DNA of 64,000 bases. It comes from Cylindrotheca closterium (Eukaryota; Bacillariophyta; Bacillariophyceae; Bacillariales; Bacillariaceae). This document shows, piece by piece, positions 10,634 through 20,350 of the stretch; the stretch's first letter is position 1, and every line of letters begins with the position of its first letter. A program made the translations under genes and the position numbers. Under the pieces are notes generated by a model that was not told where the DNA came from, made no database searches, and was given only the letters and a program-made list of their open reading frames with translations. The stretch lies in NCBI GenBank assembly GCA_933822405.4, contig CAKOGP040001903.1, forward strand, positions 217,743 through 281,742. The letters are read 5' to 3'.

Positions 10634-10666
10634 TTCAGGGAAACAAACAAGGAAAGAAAGAAAGAA

Positions 10667-11152
10667 ATGAACACGCCAGTTCCAGCTTTAATACAACAAA
10701 GAGTACCCAGCCTCACCATGGGATTCACCGGACCTTCCAACTGTCTCGTATCAACCTCACCACTCCAATCGCGAAAGGATGTCGCCCCACGAGTTCCCAA
10801 ACGCAAGTCATCCAGCGAGGACTTGTTGTCGTTGTCGTTGTCGGTTGGACGATCGCCACTCAGGAGCCATAAGCAGTGTTATAGATCCACGGCAAATGAT
10901 AAATTCGAAGGTTGCTGTGGTAACCAGAGCCTTGGGTCTCAAACTACGATGACATCGCTGACCGACCGATTGGGTTGCCTTTCTCCTATCACTACTAGTA
11001 CTAGCAGTAGCTCCTTGATGATGATGACACCGACAAGAAGAAGCACATCTTCCTTCCCTCACCTACCCATAGACGATTGGGATCCTAAATCGGATTCTCC
11101 ACCGACAATCCCTAAACGAAGACCATTGAATGAAGCTACTCTTTCATTCTGA
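10667..11152 (+). CDS. Small PxxPxR-family protein, member E
   Basis: A 161-residue copy and the last of the plus-strand block. It has MNTPVPALIQQRVPSL, PSNCLVSTSPLQS, motif 1 DVAPRVPKRKSSSEDL, a serine/leucine insert (LLSLSLSVGRS), the DKFEGCCGNQSL block, TMTSLTDRLGCLSPI, a serine-methionine low-complexity stretch and motif 2 DWDPKSDSPPTIPKRR near the C-terminus. Compared with member D it stops early (NEATLSF); the DNA behind the stop still resembles the longer tail of member C. The two PxxPxR motifs are intact. Its stop is 323 bp from the stop of the kinase gene on the other strand. Confidence 0.7.
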   Translation: MNTPVPALIQQRVPSLTMGFTGPSNCLVSTSPLQSRKDVAPRVPKRKSSSEDLLSLSLSVGRSPLRSHKQCYRSTANDKFEGCCGNQSLGSQTTMTSLTDRLGCLSPITTSTSSSSLMMMTPTRRSTSSFPHLPIDDWDPKSDSPPTIPKRRPLNEATLSF

Positions 11153-11475
11153 CTACAAAGGATGCAAAGAACGCCTAGGAGATAAAGTACAACCGAAAAA
11201 AAGCCTCAACAACCTGAGCTCGTATCACTAGAGCAGATGGTAATCCAAAGAAAAGCAAAAGCAGAAGAGTTCAGCCCGTTGGAAATTTCACAGCTATCAT
11301 TTTATACTTTGAGTAATGATGATAAGCTCAACATAACTGGATTGCGATTGGTGTGACTAAAAAGCATCAAAGAAACCGATCTTCAGTCAATTATTTATTT
11401 TTTAAAATAGGTGATTTTGATCACTTTAACATTATTTTTAAAGAAAAGATCAAAAGCATCCTGTAAGATGTTTGT
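11153..11475. other. Convergent spacer between member E and kinase
   Basis: The 3' flanks of two converging genes. It contains the TGGATTGCGATTGGT stretch shared with the 3' flank of member C and T-rich runs that could serve 3' end formation. No gene. Confidence 0.5.
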
Positions 11476-12988
11476 TTACCAAAGCCACCCCTTCTTTTCT
11501 GGTTCCGGACCAATGGGTTTGGCATGAGTAGGATTGGAATTGGAATTGGTATTTGTCGTTTCCGCGAGTTCGGTTTTTGGTGCTGCCTTGGTTGGTGTTG
11601 TCCTCTTTGGTTGCTTAACAGTTGGACACTTGTCCAGTTCTTCCACTATCTTGGCCATGGTAGGTCGTTCCAATAGGTGATCGGCCCCTTTTAGGCAGTC
11701 GCCCATGACATGACGTAGCTCTTTTGACCATTCTGTGGGAATGTACTTGTTTTCGGTACTCCAATCGCGAACCGTGGTACTAATGGGAACCTCTAGAGTC
11801 AAGAGTTGATATACCAAAATCCCGAAACTGTAGACATCTGCCGAGCAATTGTACTTTTGGTCTTTGAGTTTGATTTCGGGAGCCATGTACCGTGGGGATC
11901 CCACATTGTTGGTCATTTGAAAGAGGTCGTCGCCACCATCTGTAGGTGGTGGTGGAAGGACCCGAGCCAGATCAAAATCAAAGACTTTCAAGACCCCTTC
12001 TTGATTGAATCCAATGTTTGCTGCAATATATACGACAAGAGAATTTGAGTGAGTGAGATAGTGATGTTGTGCATGCATTCGTTCATTGAGTCATACGGAT
12101 ATAGTATAGCATAAGATTCATATTTTGACCGTTGTCACTTGACTTACCTGGCTTTAAATCCCGATGCAAGACTCGATGTTGATGCAAGTGTTCCAATGCC
12201 CTGGCCATTCCCAAGATGTACCGACACTTTTCAGCCAATATTTTCAGGTATTCTGGTTGAGTCGTTTCTTCGTAGACATAATACCACATGCTAGTGGATG
12301 CCAGCTGCCAAGATTCGAATTTCTTGTCCAACGTTTTGACGAGTAGTTCCAGCACTAGTGAACAATTGTCGGGATTCCCTTGCAAGTAATCCGATATCAT
12401 GTTGGGACCAGACCACGCGTAAATGTCAATTATATTTGGCTGAGCTGTTCCAATCAAGTGTAATATTTGTCCTTCCTGGATCAAATCGGCAGCACATGCG
12501 GCAAAGAGGAGTGGATTCTCCTTGACTTTGGGACTCAATTGTTTCAGAATTTGCTTCTTGTGGTTTTGGTGGTTGTTATTGGTACCGTTGGTAGGACTTC
12601 CGTGGCTACTGTTGGTAGGACTACTAGCATTGTTTTTGTGGCTGTTGTGTTTCATCTTTATTCTGTTCCTTTGTTTGTTGATAAAACTGATACCTTTCCC
12701 TTCTTTGATTTCGTAGGCAGACGAATAACTCCCATGTCCCAATAGTTTGCCCAACTTTAGTTCCGACAGAGCTACTTGCGGCAACTCAAGCTGACCATCT
12801 GCTATTGGAATGGATGTCGTAGTCTTGCTTCGACTCTCTGCAACTTGTTTGGCTCGAGCGGCAATGGCAGGAGGCACTGGACCTCCCTTTTTATACACAT
12901 ACGGAGTTCCTTTATTGTTGGGACTTATTGTCGACGTTGTGTACGACGGCGATGATGGTTTCACCTGCTTATTGACAGGGCTCTTCAT
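11476..12988 (-). CDS. Protein kinase with DFD in place of DFG
   Basis: Eukaryotic protein-kinase fold, 461 residues, two exons: 12988-12148 and 12020-11476, intron 12147-12021 (127 nt, GT-AG). Splicing creates HRDLKPANIGF (275-285), the catalytic loop. The glycine loop GHGSYSSAY is at about 84-92. An Asn/Lys/Ser-rich insert (110-145) separates it from the likely ATP-binding lysine K149 in ILKQL. The C-helix glutamate is probably E172, and the APE motif 327-329 (GSPRYMAPE) and DVYSFG follow. The metal-binding motif reads VFDFDLA (295-297), so the usual glycine of DFG is aspartate. All other catalytic residues are present, so it may be active with altered loop flexibility. It resembles the tyrosine-kinase-like Ser/Thr kinases common in heterokonts. 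The C-terminus is Thr/Asn/Pro-rich. It is divergent from the BspA-like gene. Confidence 0.88.
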
Positions 12989-13539
12989 CTTTCACAGCAG
13001 TATGTGTGGTGCTGTGTATTGTCTTATTGTCTTTTATTATTGTACCTATTCTGTGGATGGGGACAGTTTCTATGATGCACAGTTACTATACAGTATGAAG
13101 AAACGCTACTCCACCTGTCATTTGCCTTATTTGCCTATACAGGTATATACCGGTACTGTTGGCTGGCAAAGAAATCGAAGCAGAATAATTTGAATCAGTC
13201 CCGCTACAAATATTGATTCATTCCCGATTTGCGCTCCAGTGAAAACGCACATAATCTGCGCATGCCGTGCGACAGAAAAAGACTTCTTCCTTCCCCCAAA
13301 CCGCCAACCCGCTCGATCCAACAATGCCAGGCGCAGATTAGATTGCCAAACACGAAACGGTTATCTGTTGTGTTATTGTTGTTGTGCATTCCGAACCAGA
13401 TACTCATCACCATCAGCTCATCCACTGGTTGCTACAGTATTGATTGTGCATCATCTTCTGGCTGACTTTATTGTATCATCACTGAAGCAGCATATAAACT
13501 CTGACGTAACGCAAGCAAGGAAGCAGGCAAGCTACAAAG
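12989..13539. promoter_or_regulatory. Shared divergent promoter region of kinase and BspA-like gene
   Basis: A 551-bp region between two opposite start codons; it must contain both promoters. A TACCGGTA palindrome lies at 13148-13155. No TATA box is assigned with confidence. Confidence 0.45.
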
Positions 13540-15162
13540 ATGACCAAATCCACGGTATTTCTTTCAGTATTGTTGACAGTATTGTCATTTTGTTGTCAGA
13601 GTACGTCAGCCCAAAGGTGCTTTACATCGAACAATGAGCTCCTCGCAGCCACTCGAGTCCATTTTCAAGTCATGGGAGGGACTCAGGTCGATGAAGTTGC
13701 CTTTGATCAAATGACGCAAGAATATGGAACGATTGAAACTTGGTGCACTTCTCAATTGACCAATTTCTCGTCCGTCTTTTCCGTGGCAGCTCATCCCGCC
13801 GAGCTTACACCCGCCATCAAGGCATTCAGTCAAAATTTGGGTGGATGGGATACTTCAGCAGCCACCGACATGTCATTTATGTTTTTTGGTGCCGAAGCCT
13901 TCAATACCAACATTGTTTTGTGGCAAACGTCTCAAGTCACCAACTTTGAATCCATGTTTGCCGAAGCCAAGGCCTTTAATCAGCCCGTTGGGACTTGGAA
14001 CATGGAGGCCGCGCAAAATGTAAAGGAAATGTTTCGAGGGGCCGAGGCCTTTAATCAAAATTTGAATGGATGGAATACTCCCATGTTGTTGGAGTTGGCG
14101 GGCATCTTTAACGATGCCAAGGCATTCAATGGAGACATTTCGTCGTGGGATGTCAGTCAGGTCAAAGACTTTTCGACCGTCTTTCAAGGGGCTACCAATT
14201 TCAATTCCAACATTGCCAATTGGCAAACGAGCAATGCCCTCAATTTTGCACGATTGTTCATGCAAGCGTCGACCTTTAATCAAGATATTTCCAGTTGGCA
14301 GACTGGACAAGTCACCGACTTTTTGCATATTTTTGATGACGCCACTAGCTTCAATCAACCCATTGGCAATTGGGATACCGGATCGGTCACCAACATGGCC
14401 AATGCCTTTCGGGGTGCTTCGTCCTTCAATCAAGATGTCAGTGGCTGGGACATGTCACAAGTGAGCAAACATGACAAAATGTTCATGGACGCCATCTCCT
14501 TCAATCAAGATTTGTGTGCCTGGGCAGATGTCTTTCAATATTCCGAAGTGGGAAACTTGTTTACCAACACGGCCTGTGTTTTTACGGAGGATCCAGAGGC
14601 TGACGTGATGGGACCATTTTGCAAGGAAGGTTGTTCCAATATGGTTGGACCGGGGCCGGATTTTGCCGATCCTCCAATCACTTCTCCACCAGTCGGTGTT
14701 CCAGTCGATGGGGAACCCGGCATTGGTGGCGGCGTTGGCGGGGCTCCAACCAGATTTCCCACACCGCCACCCACTCCGGCAGGAGGATCAGCAGTTGGCG
14801 GTCCTTCGAGATTCCCAACCCTACCACCCAATTCCTTATTTGCTCCCACACCGCAATATGCTACCATCAAGAAGCGAGAACCCATGGACGATCAAACCAA
14901 GGCTTTGATCTTTGGGATTGGCGGGGCTGTTATTCTGGCAATTGTGGCTTTGAGTACGGCCTGTTGTGGGGAACCGGCGGGATCCAAACAGTATGAAATG
15001 GAAATGGGAGACATGGCTCCGGCGGATCCCAATGCCTTACCAGCAGATCAAGAGTATTATGGCGAGGAAGAAGATGGTGGTCATTCTGGAGATTATGGTG
15101 GTGATGATGATGGTGATGATGATTATTCACAAGAATCGGATGGGAGTCCAGAATTGGTATAA
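13540..15162 (+). CDS. BspA-like (DUF285) repeat membrane protein
   Basis: A 540-residue type I membrane protein, single exon. Residues 1-25 form a signal peptide (VFLSVLLTVLSFCC then STSAQ). From about 85 to 340 there are some ten 25-residue repeats with the pattern F-N-x4-W, then V-x3-F, then MF-x-A-x-x-F (for example FNQDISSW, FNQPIGNW, FNQDVSGW), the DUF285/BspA leucine-rich-like repeat first seen in bacterial surface proteins and abundant in diatoms. A cysteine pair and a Pro/Gly-rich stalk follow, then one membrane helix (ALIFGIGGAVILAIVALS, about 450-475) and a short acidic Asp/Gly/Glu tail inside the cell. A cell-surface adhesion or recognition role is the usual suggestion for such proteins, not proved here. 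The ATG is the first before the signal peptide. Confidence 0.88.
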   Translation: MTKSTVFLSVLLTVLSFCCQSTSAQRCFTSNNELLAATRVHFQVMGGTQVDEVAFDQMTQEYGTIETWCTSQLTNFSSVFSVAAHPAELTPAIKAFSQNLGGWDTSAATDMSFMFFGAEAFNTNIVLWQTSQVTNFESMFAEAKAFNQPVGTWNMEAAQNVKEMFRGAEAFNQNLNGWNTPMLLELAGIFNDAKAFNGDISSWDVSQVKDFSTVFQGATNFNSNIANWQTSNALNFARLFMQASTFNQDISSWQTGQVTDFLHIFDDATSFNQPIGNWDTGSVTNMANAFRGASSFNQDVSGWDMSQVSKHDKMFMDAISFNQDLCAWADVFQYSEVGNLFTNTACVFTEDPEADVMGPFCKEGCSNMVGPGPDFADPPITSPPVGVPVDGEPGIGGGVGGAPTRFPTPPPTPAGGSAVGGPSRFPTLPPNSLFAPTPQYATIKKREPMDDQTKALIFGIGGAVILAIVALSTACCGEPAGSKQYEMEMGDMAPADPNALPADQEYYGEEEDGGHSGDYGGDDDGDDDYSQESDGSPELV

Positions 15163-15708
15163 TGTGAATCAAATCCATTTACACAAAATCTAGTGGGCGC
15201 GACGATATATTGGGGAAATGACACGAGCATTATTTTATAAGAACAAGACTGCATCGTGTACTAATGCTACATGATGCTTTGTATCGTATTTGATACGTCT
15301 GTGTGTGTTTCTCTCATCATTTCGATATTGACAGCCTCTGTGTTTTTTAAACATTAAAATAATTCTATCAGCATTCAACAATATTTGGTAGCCTTTACAA
15401 TGTTTTAGTGCTATCACCATTGACCAATAATGGATGTTTTGGATGCCACGTCGCAACCGTCTCCTGTTTTGGGTACCCCAAGCACTCCTTGTGGGCCTAG
15501 TCGGCGTGTTTGAAGCATGATATGATTATGATGGCTTCTATTCAATGGTCACGGTATTTGTGCCGTCCAATGGAGTCGTCGAGCCTTTCTTTCCTGTACT
15601 GCAGCGGCTCCTGGAAAGTTTGATAAAGCAAGCAACCGAAGAGCTTTCACATTGCAAAATGTTTGGCTGCTGGAAGAGCATTCTTCTTCCTGTTATTGGG
15701 TTCGCTTT
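15163..15708. other. Convergent spacer between BspA-like gene and member F
   Basis: 546 bp holding the 3' flanks of both genes. No gene and no repeat of note. Confidence 0.5.
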
Positions 15709-15933
15709 CTAGTAATCATATCTTCGTTTTGGCATAGTTGGTGGTGAGTCACATCTTGGGTGCGACGATGTAGGGAAATCTGATGATCGTGTTGCCTTGT
15801 GTCTTGGCTTTCTTGGTGCAACATCCATTTGTGGTGACCCAGAGCAGGAGAGGAAGGAGTCCAGAGATGGCGGGAGACTACTGGAAGAGCACTGGTCTTG
15901 GTTGACAAACAAAATGAGAGTTGGAATTGTCAT
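15709..15933 (-). CDS. Small PxxPxR-family protein, member F
   Basis: A 74-residue member of the short minus-strand subfamily. It has the N-terminal block IPTLILF, a serine/leucine stretch (SLPPSLDSFLS), motif 1 in a weakened form (DVAPRKPRHK, where histidine replaces the arginine of PxxPxR), and ends with motif 2 CDSPPTMPKRRYDY. The central RFDDGC block of the plus-strand copies is missing, so the two motifs are only about 20 residues apart instead of 85-95. The ATG follows the box at 15982-15973. Frame and ending are the same in F, G and H, which supports coding. Function unknown. Confidence 0.65.
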   Translation of the reverse strand: MTIPTLILFVNQDQCSSSSLPPSLDSFLSCSGSPQMDVAPRKPRHKATRSSDFPTSSHPRCDSPPTMPKRRYDY

Positions 15934-15972
15934 GTTGTCTTTTTGTTAGCGTTGTCAACTTTGAAGTTTGAG

Positions 15973-15982
15973 AATTTGTGAG
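15973..15982 (-). promoter_or_regulatory. Family upstream box, member F (CTCACAAATT)
   Basis: Same box on the minus strand with one extra A, 39 nt before the ATG. A second shared element, TATCTATTTGCCCGACTAC on the minus strand, lies at 16029-16011, about 28 bp further upstream. Confidence 0.5.
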
Positions 15983-17643
15983 GAGAACTGAACCGTACAG
16001 TAACTTGTCTGTAGTCGGGCAAATAGATATGACCTTTTCGGAATGTGCGGTGTATTCTTTCGATTTGGACGGGGGCACTAGTAAAAAGAAATATAATGCG
16101 TGGCAGTACCTGCTGGTAACAGGTACCCTCCCTCCCGTGGTTATTGATTGATGAAATTTCGCTATGATATAATATATTTAGCTGTCTTCGTTCGACGACG
16201 CTATTGAAACTATCAATGCGTTCGTTATTACTTAACCCCAACCCTAAAGTCAAGTGCTTTTTGGTTGCGTATCCAAAATCGGGACTGTGGACAGGACAAA
16301 TTACCATGTCTAGTAGAATAGTTACTGTAGATGTGACCTTTCGTGCGGCGTATTCTTTCGATCGGGGATGATATTGCGTGGCGGCCGCCTGAAGTGTTTC
16401 GATTGATGGAATTTCACACGATTTTACTTCCAAAAGCAGTGAAACTCATCTATTTTTTGCTGGTCTCAGCTGCTTCAACACCGCCACCGTTGCCCGCTGG
16501 CAACCGTGACCAGCTCAAGCTCAAGACGATGCGAAAGGGCCAGCCAGTCCTATCCCAGCTTGTAGCAAGGATATTGGAATATTTTTCTATGATATTCTTG
16601 AATATTGCATAGGGGCTATTTTTTAAAATAATAATATATAATATGTTCTTCTGTATTGATGATTTACTGTGGTTGTTCTTTAAAACGTTTTTCCCCAGCT
16701 GTTCTTGTATCTGTATCGTAAAATTTGAACGTTGATGCATTGGCTCAAACGACAGGATCTAAGATAATCGGCGTAAATTTCTTGTCTAACTACCCGCACT
16801 CATTGAAAACACATGAAACCTGAAGGGATTTCGGCTGAAGTCTTTGCTGCACTGATTCGCGTGCGAAGCGTAAGATATCAGCTCCCCACTGTCCAACAGC
16901 AGCAAAGGTTCGAGTTGGTCGAAGGTAGTAAACTATCCCAGCTCGCAATCTATGATATTGAAATGTTAACTCATGAGATCGCTACTGTACGGGATGAGTG
17001 AGTCAGTCGTCAAAGTTGGTGTGTAGGCTGGTCCTCGTTACTATGATGCTATGATCATTCGTCAAAATATAAAGTGTTCGTTGCGTACTGTCGTTGACAT
17101 CATATATAAAAATCGTCGAGTAAAAGTTTGAGCACTAGTTGAAGTTTGGTCGCGTGGAAGGGGGGGGGGGGACTAAATACCATGTTAGCTCATGGGGAAC
17201 ACATGGAACCGCCTGATTGGAATACCTCTCGGCTGAAGTTTTCTCCCATACTGTATCAGTTTACAACAGGATCGTCTGCCGTCGTCGTCCTCGGCTCGAG
17301 CTGAAGTCGCGCAATCGAAAGAAAGCGTGTCACCGCTTGAATTTTGCGTGTCGAAACAGTTGTCGGTGTTGTTGAAACGCTGGAGACAGACAATCCCAGC
17401 CAGCCAGCTAGTAGCGTATTGAAATGTAGTAGTTGCAATGTTTGTTCTATGTATTTATGCTGTACAGTGATTCAAAGTGTTTCCATTTTTTGCCATTTTT
17501 AATAGCATCATATGCGTTGTTATCTTGCTGTGTCGCCTAAGTGATTCTTCCATCTTGTGCCTTATTAACTGGAATAAGCTGAAAAGCTCCGCATCACCGA
17601 TGTTTGCTGATAGGGAAGATTATTCTCCTGGGAGTTCTTTAGT
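15983..17643. other. Spacer between members F and G, with internal duplications
   Basis: About 1.66 kb without a supported gene. The segment near 16026-16160 (TAGATATGACC, TGCGGTGTATTCTTTCGAT) recurs in diverged form at 16326-16410. The segment at 16804-16870 (AACACATGAAACC, TTTCGGCTGAAGT) recurs near 17199-17245. These look like old local duplications of the family flank. A run of 12 G lies at 17160-17171. Confidence 0.45.
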
Positions 17644-17871
17644 CTAGTCATATCTTCGTTGTGGTAAAGTCGGCGGTGCATCGAATTTTGAGTGCGACAG
17701 TTTCGGGAAATATGATGATGGTGCTGACTTGCGCTTTGGCATTGTTGGTGCAACATCCGTCTGTGACCGAGAGGAGGAGTCCAGGGATGCTAGACTACTG
17801 AAAGAAGACTCATGGGTGTTGGCAAAGAAGACGAGAGCTGGAATCGTTTGTTTTGATTTATGGATTTCCAT
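17644..17871 (-). CDS. Small PxxPxR-family protein, member G
   Basis: A 75-residue short-subfamily copy. Features in order: TIPALVFF block, serine-rich SSFSSLASLDSSSRS, motif 1 DVAPTMPKRKS, a short SSYFP linker, and the C-terminal motif 2 KFDAPPTLPQRRYD at the very end. Both motifs fit PxxPxR. The open frame extends upstream to an ATG at 18024, but that extension runs through the conserved box at 17915-17906, so the ATG at 17871 behind the box is preferred. It is closest to member H. Function unknown. Confidence 0.68.
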   Translation of the reverse strand: MEIHKSKQTIPALVFFANTHESSFSSLASLDSSSRSQTDVAPTMPKRKSAPSSYFPKLSHSKFDAPPTLPQRRYD

Positions 17872-17905
17872 TGCGGCTATTCCCAGTGCTTTCTTCCTTT
17901 TTGAG

Positions 17906-17915
17906 AAATTGTGAG
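17906..17915 (-). promoter_or_regulatory. Family upstream box, member G (CTCACAATTT)
   Basis: 34 nt before the chosen ATG and followed by CTCAAA exactly as in member H. The second element (TATCTATATTTACCCGAGTA on the minus strand) lies at about 17964-17944. Confidence 0.55.
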
Positions 17916-19242
17916 CAGAGCTGAACTGCAACCAAATATCGTCTACTCGGGTAAATATAGATAGGCTCTTGGGATCATACGCTGTCCGATCGGAAATGGT
18001 GGCACGAATTAAATTGTGAGGCAAAGGCCCCCACCTTAGATAGATCTTTCTCTTTTACATATCGTTTTTCGTCTGATAAAGCGTCGTATCATTCGGTGTC
18101 ACGTATACCGGTACCCAGGTATTCGGTACATGTACAAAATGGGAAGCACTGCCAATCCGAAATAGAGTCGAGCTTTCTTTGGTGCGTCTACAAGCGGGTT
18201 CAACACATAATGTGCAACGCTATAATATCTATTAAGCTTATAAATATCCTGATGAATGTGCCTTTGGCTCTGAGCCTATCAAAACCATAGAGGAATAAGA
18301 GAACTCACAGACGACATCATGGAACGATGTAGGAGTTATTGCCTCTCTCGTCGAACTATGAACTCACTCGCGGGTGAGGACGACTCACTCGCCGACTTAC
18401 TTTTCCCCCAGAAGAAGTGCAATTCAGACACGAACATCATGATTCAAAGACTACCGGTATGATAGCCAGAGCGAAACAAATGTAGACAATAGACGCCGCA
18501 CAGAAAATAAATTATCGCAAATGGAATTGGAGCTGATGGAATTGCCTCTATCAGCGGCCGAAAACAATACCGTCCCGGTCATGAATAACACATTGAAGTA
18601 AGAATATAGAATACACTTGACTGAAGATGACATTGAATGCAAGCTCACGGGGAATGCCCCCCTTCTCCAACCATTGACTCGTATTCGCTCGTGAAAACAA
18701 GACCAGCAGTTCAGTACTTTCCACAGTCCCAGCTCGCGCCAGACGCAACTTGTTTCTAATATTGGAAGATCCTTTGACTCGTCACGCAGTAGTCGACTGA
18801 AGTAGTTGTGCAGGGGACAGATCGTCTGTTTGAAACATCACGGTGATCGCAGATTGAAGAAGTTACAGGCGTCAGATTTGGCTAGAATAGTCAGCTCATC
18901 GAATGTAAGGTATTTTTAGCTGTGTAGTAGTAACATTTGTTTTATGTATTTATGTTGTGATGTTGGTCGCTGTTGTCGCTAGAAAGTGTTACCTGTCTAC
19001 GGTCTAACCATGTCTTTCCACTTTGATCATGATCATGCAGTAGTGTTTGGAGGAGTACAGTGCAGTGCCTGCTGATTTGTCATCCTGTGAACCGACTGCA
19101 TCGTCGAGCTTCTGCATCATTGACTTTGGCCAAAGTGGTGGTTTGTGTTGCTCCTTAGCTCTTTGCGGAACTGCTGTTTGCTGAGAAAGAAGAGTAGTAG
19201 CCCTCTTCTGTGAATTGGTTTCGGTATTCGCAGCATTATTGT
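17916..19242. other. Spacer between members G and H
   Basis: About 1.3 kb. Two TACCGGTA sites (18106, 18452). No gene is supported; ORFs in this stretch are short and overlap each other in several frames. Confidence 0.45.
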
Positions 19243-19464
19243 CTAGTCATATCTTCGTTGGGGCATGGTTGGAGGTGCATCACATTTTGAGTGCGACGAT
19301 GTGGAAGAAAAGGATGATCGTCCTGACTTGCGCTTTGGCATTGTCGGTGCAACATCAATTTGTGAAGGCGAGGAGGAGTCCAGGGATGCGAGGCTGCGGG
19401 AAGACTCGTCGTTGACAAAGAAGATGAGAGTTGGAACCTTTTGTTGTGATCGTTGGATTGCCAT
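19243..19464 (-). CDS. Small PxxPxR-family protein, member H
   Basis: A 73-residue short-subfamily copy and the cleanest example. It reads MAIQRSQQKVPTLIFF, a serine-rich SRSLASLDSSSPS, motif 1 IDVAPTMPKRKS, the linker GRSSFSSTSSHS, and motif 2 KCDAPPTMPQRRYD at the C-terminus. The ATG at 19464 follows the box at 19506-19497; the open frame continues upstream to 19620 through the box, and that extension is not counted. The MAIQR start is shared with member I. No signal peptide, membrane helix or cysteine pattern suggests export. Function unknown. Confidence 0.7.
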   Translation of the reverse strand: MAIQRSQQKVPTLIFFVNDESSRSLASLDSSSPSQIDVAPTMPKRKSGRSSFSSTSSHSKCDAPPTMPQRRYD

Positions 19465-19496
19465 TTTGAATTTTCCTTTTTTATCTTGAGTTTGAG

Positions 19497-19506
19497 AAAT
19501 TGTGAG
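19497..19506 (-). promoter_or_regulatory. Family upstream box, member H (CTCACAATTT)
   Basis: 32 nt before the ATG. The second element (TATCTATTGACCCGACTAG on the minus strand) lies at 19548-19530, again about 25 bp upstream. Confidence 0.55.
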
Positions 19507-20350
19507 TAGAGAGGGAGATCCAACATCAACTAGTCGGGTCAATAGATACGTTACTGGGGCCATCGTACCGGGCTCCTCTTCCGATCGGACATGTTCACAT
19601 TGTGGTGGAACAGCCCCCATTGAGATTCTGAATTACACCGAATTTATCTTCTATGACGCTTTTTCGGTTGAAAAATGTCCTGTTCTATAATATTTTCTTT
19701 ACATAATGAAAAAGGGAAGCGCGGCGAATCCTAAATTTTGTCTATCGTTTTATTTGTCGAGTTGACTGCAAAAGAGTAGATAGACGTGTGTCTCAAAAGA
19801 AAGTCGGGATCGTTAGTTGCAAAATAGACAACGAACATGAGCAGATCGCGTTGTACTTGCACTTGCATGGAACGAACGCAAGCTTACAGTCCATGATGAA
19901 AGTACCTCTTCCACTGAGCTTTTTTCATATTCGCGACGCATCATTCTTCTTCTAATATTATATGCTACGACAGACCCTTTTACCTCTGGATCGCGCGAAG
20001 CCAAGTACTCGTAGCACTACAAGAGGTATTTTAGAAAAATCCGTTGAAACAGCGTCTATACTGTACCGGTACGGCGGGTACAACAGAAGCAAGGGGAGAA
20101 CCAGCAACATTGCAACTCTAAAGAGATGAAAGCGTCGTCAGGTAGAAAGGCAATACAAGCAGCTAGAATTTTGCAAATGGATTGAATGTATAGTAGCTTG
20201 TTGTTATTTACATATTTTGTCTGTCTAGTGTATATTATTTAGTATGCTGGGGGCAGCTGGTGGTAGATCATCTGTCGTTTTTGGAAGGCGTGTTTCCATA
20301 CTCCGGGCAAATCCCTGTGATCTATGTTTGTTTTGCCCGTTGGCTTTGAT
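19507..20350. other. Spacer between members H and I
   Basis: 844 bp. A TACCGGTA site lies at 20064. No gene supported. Confidence 0.45.
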
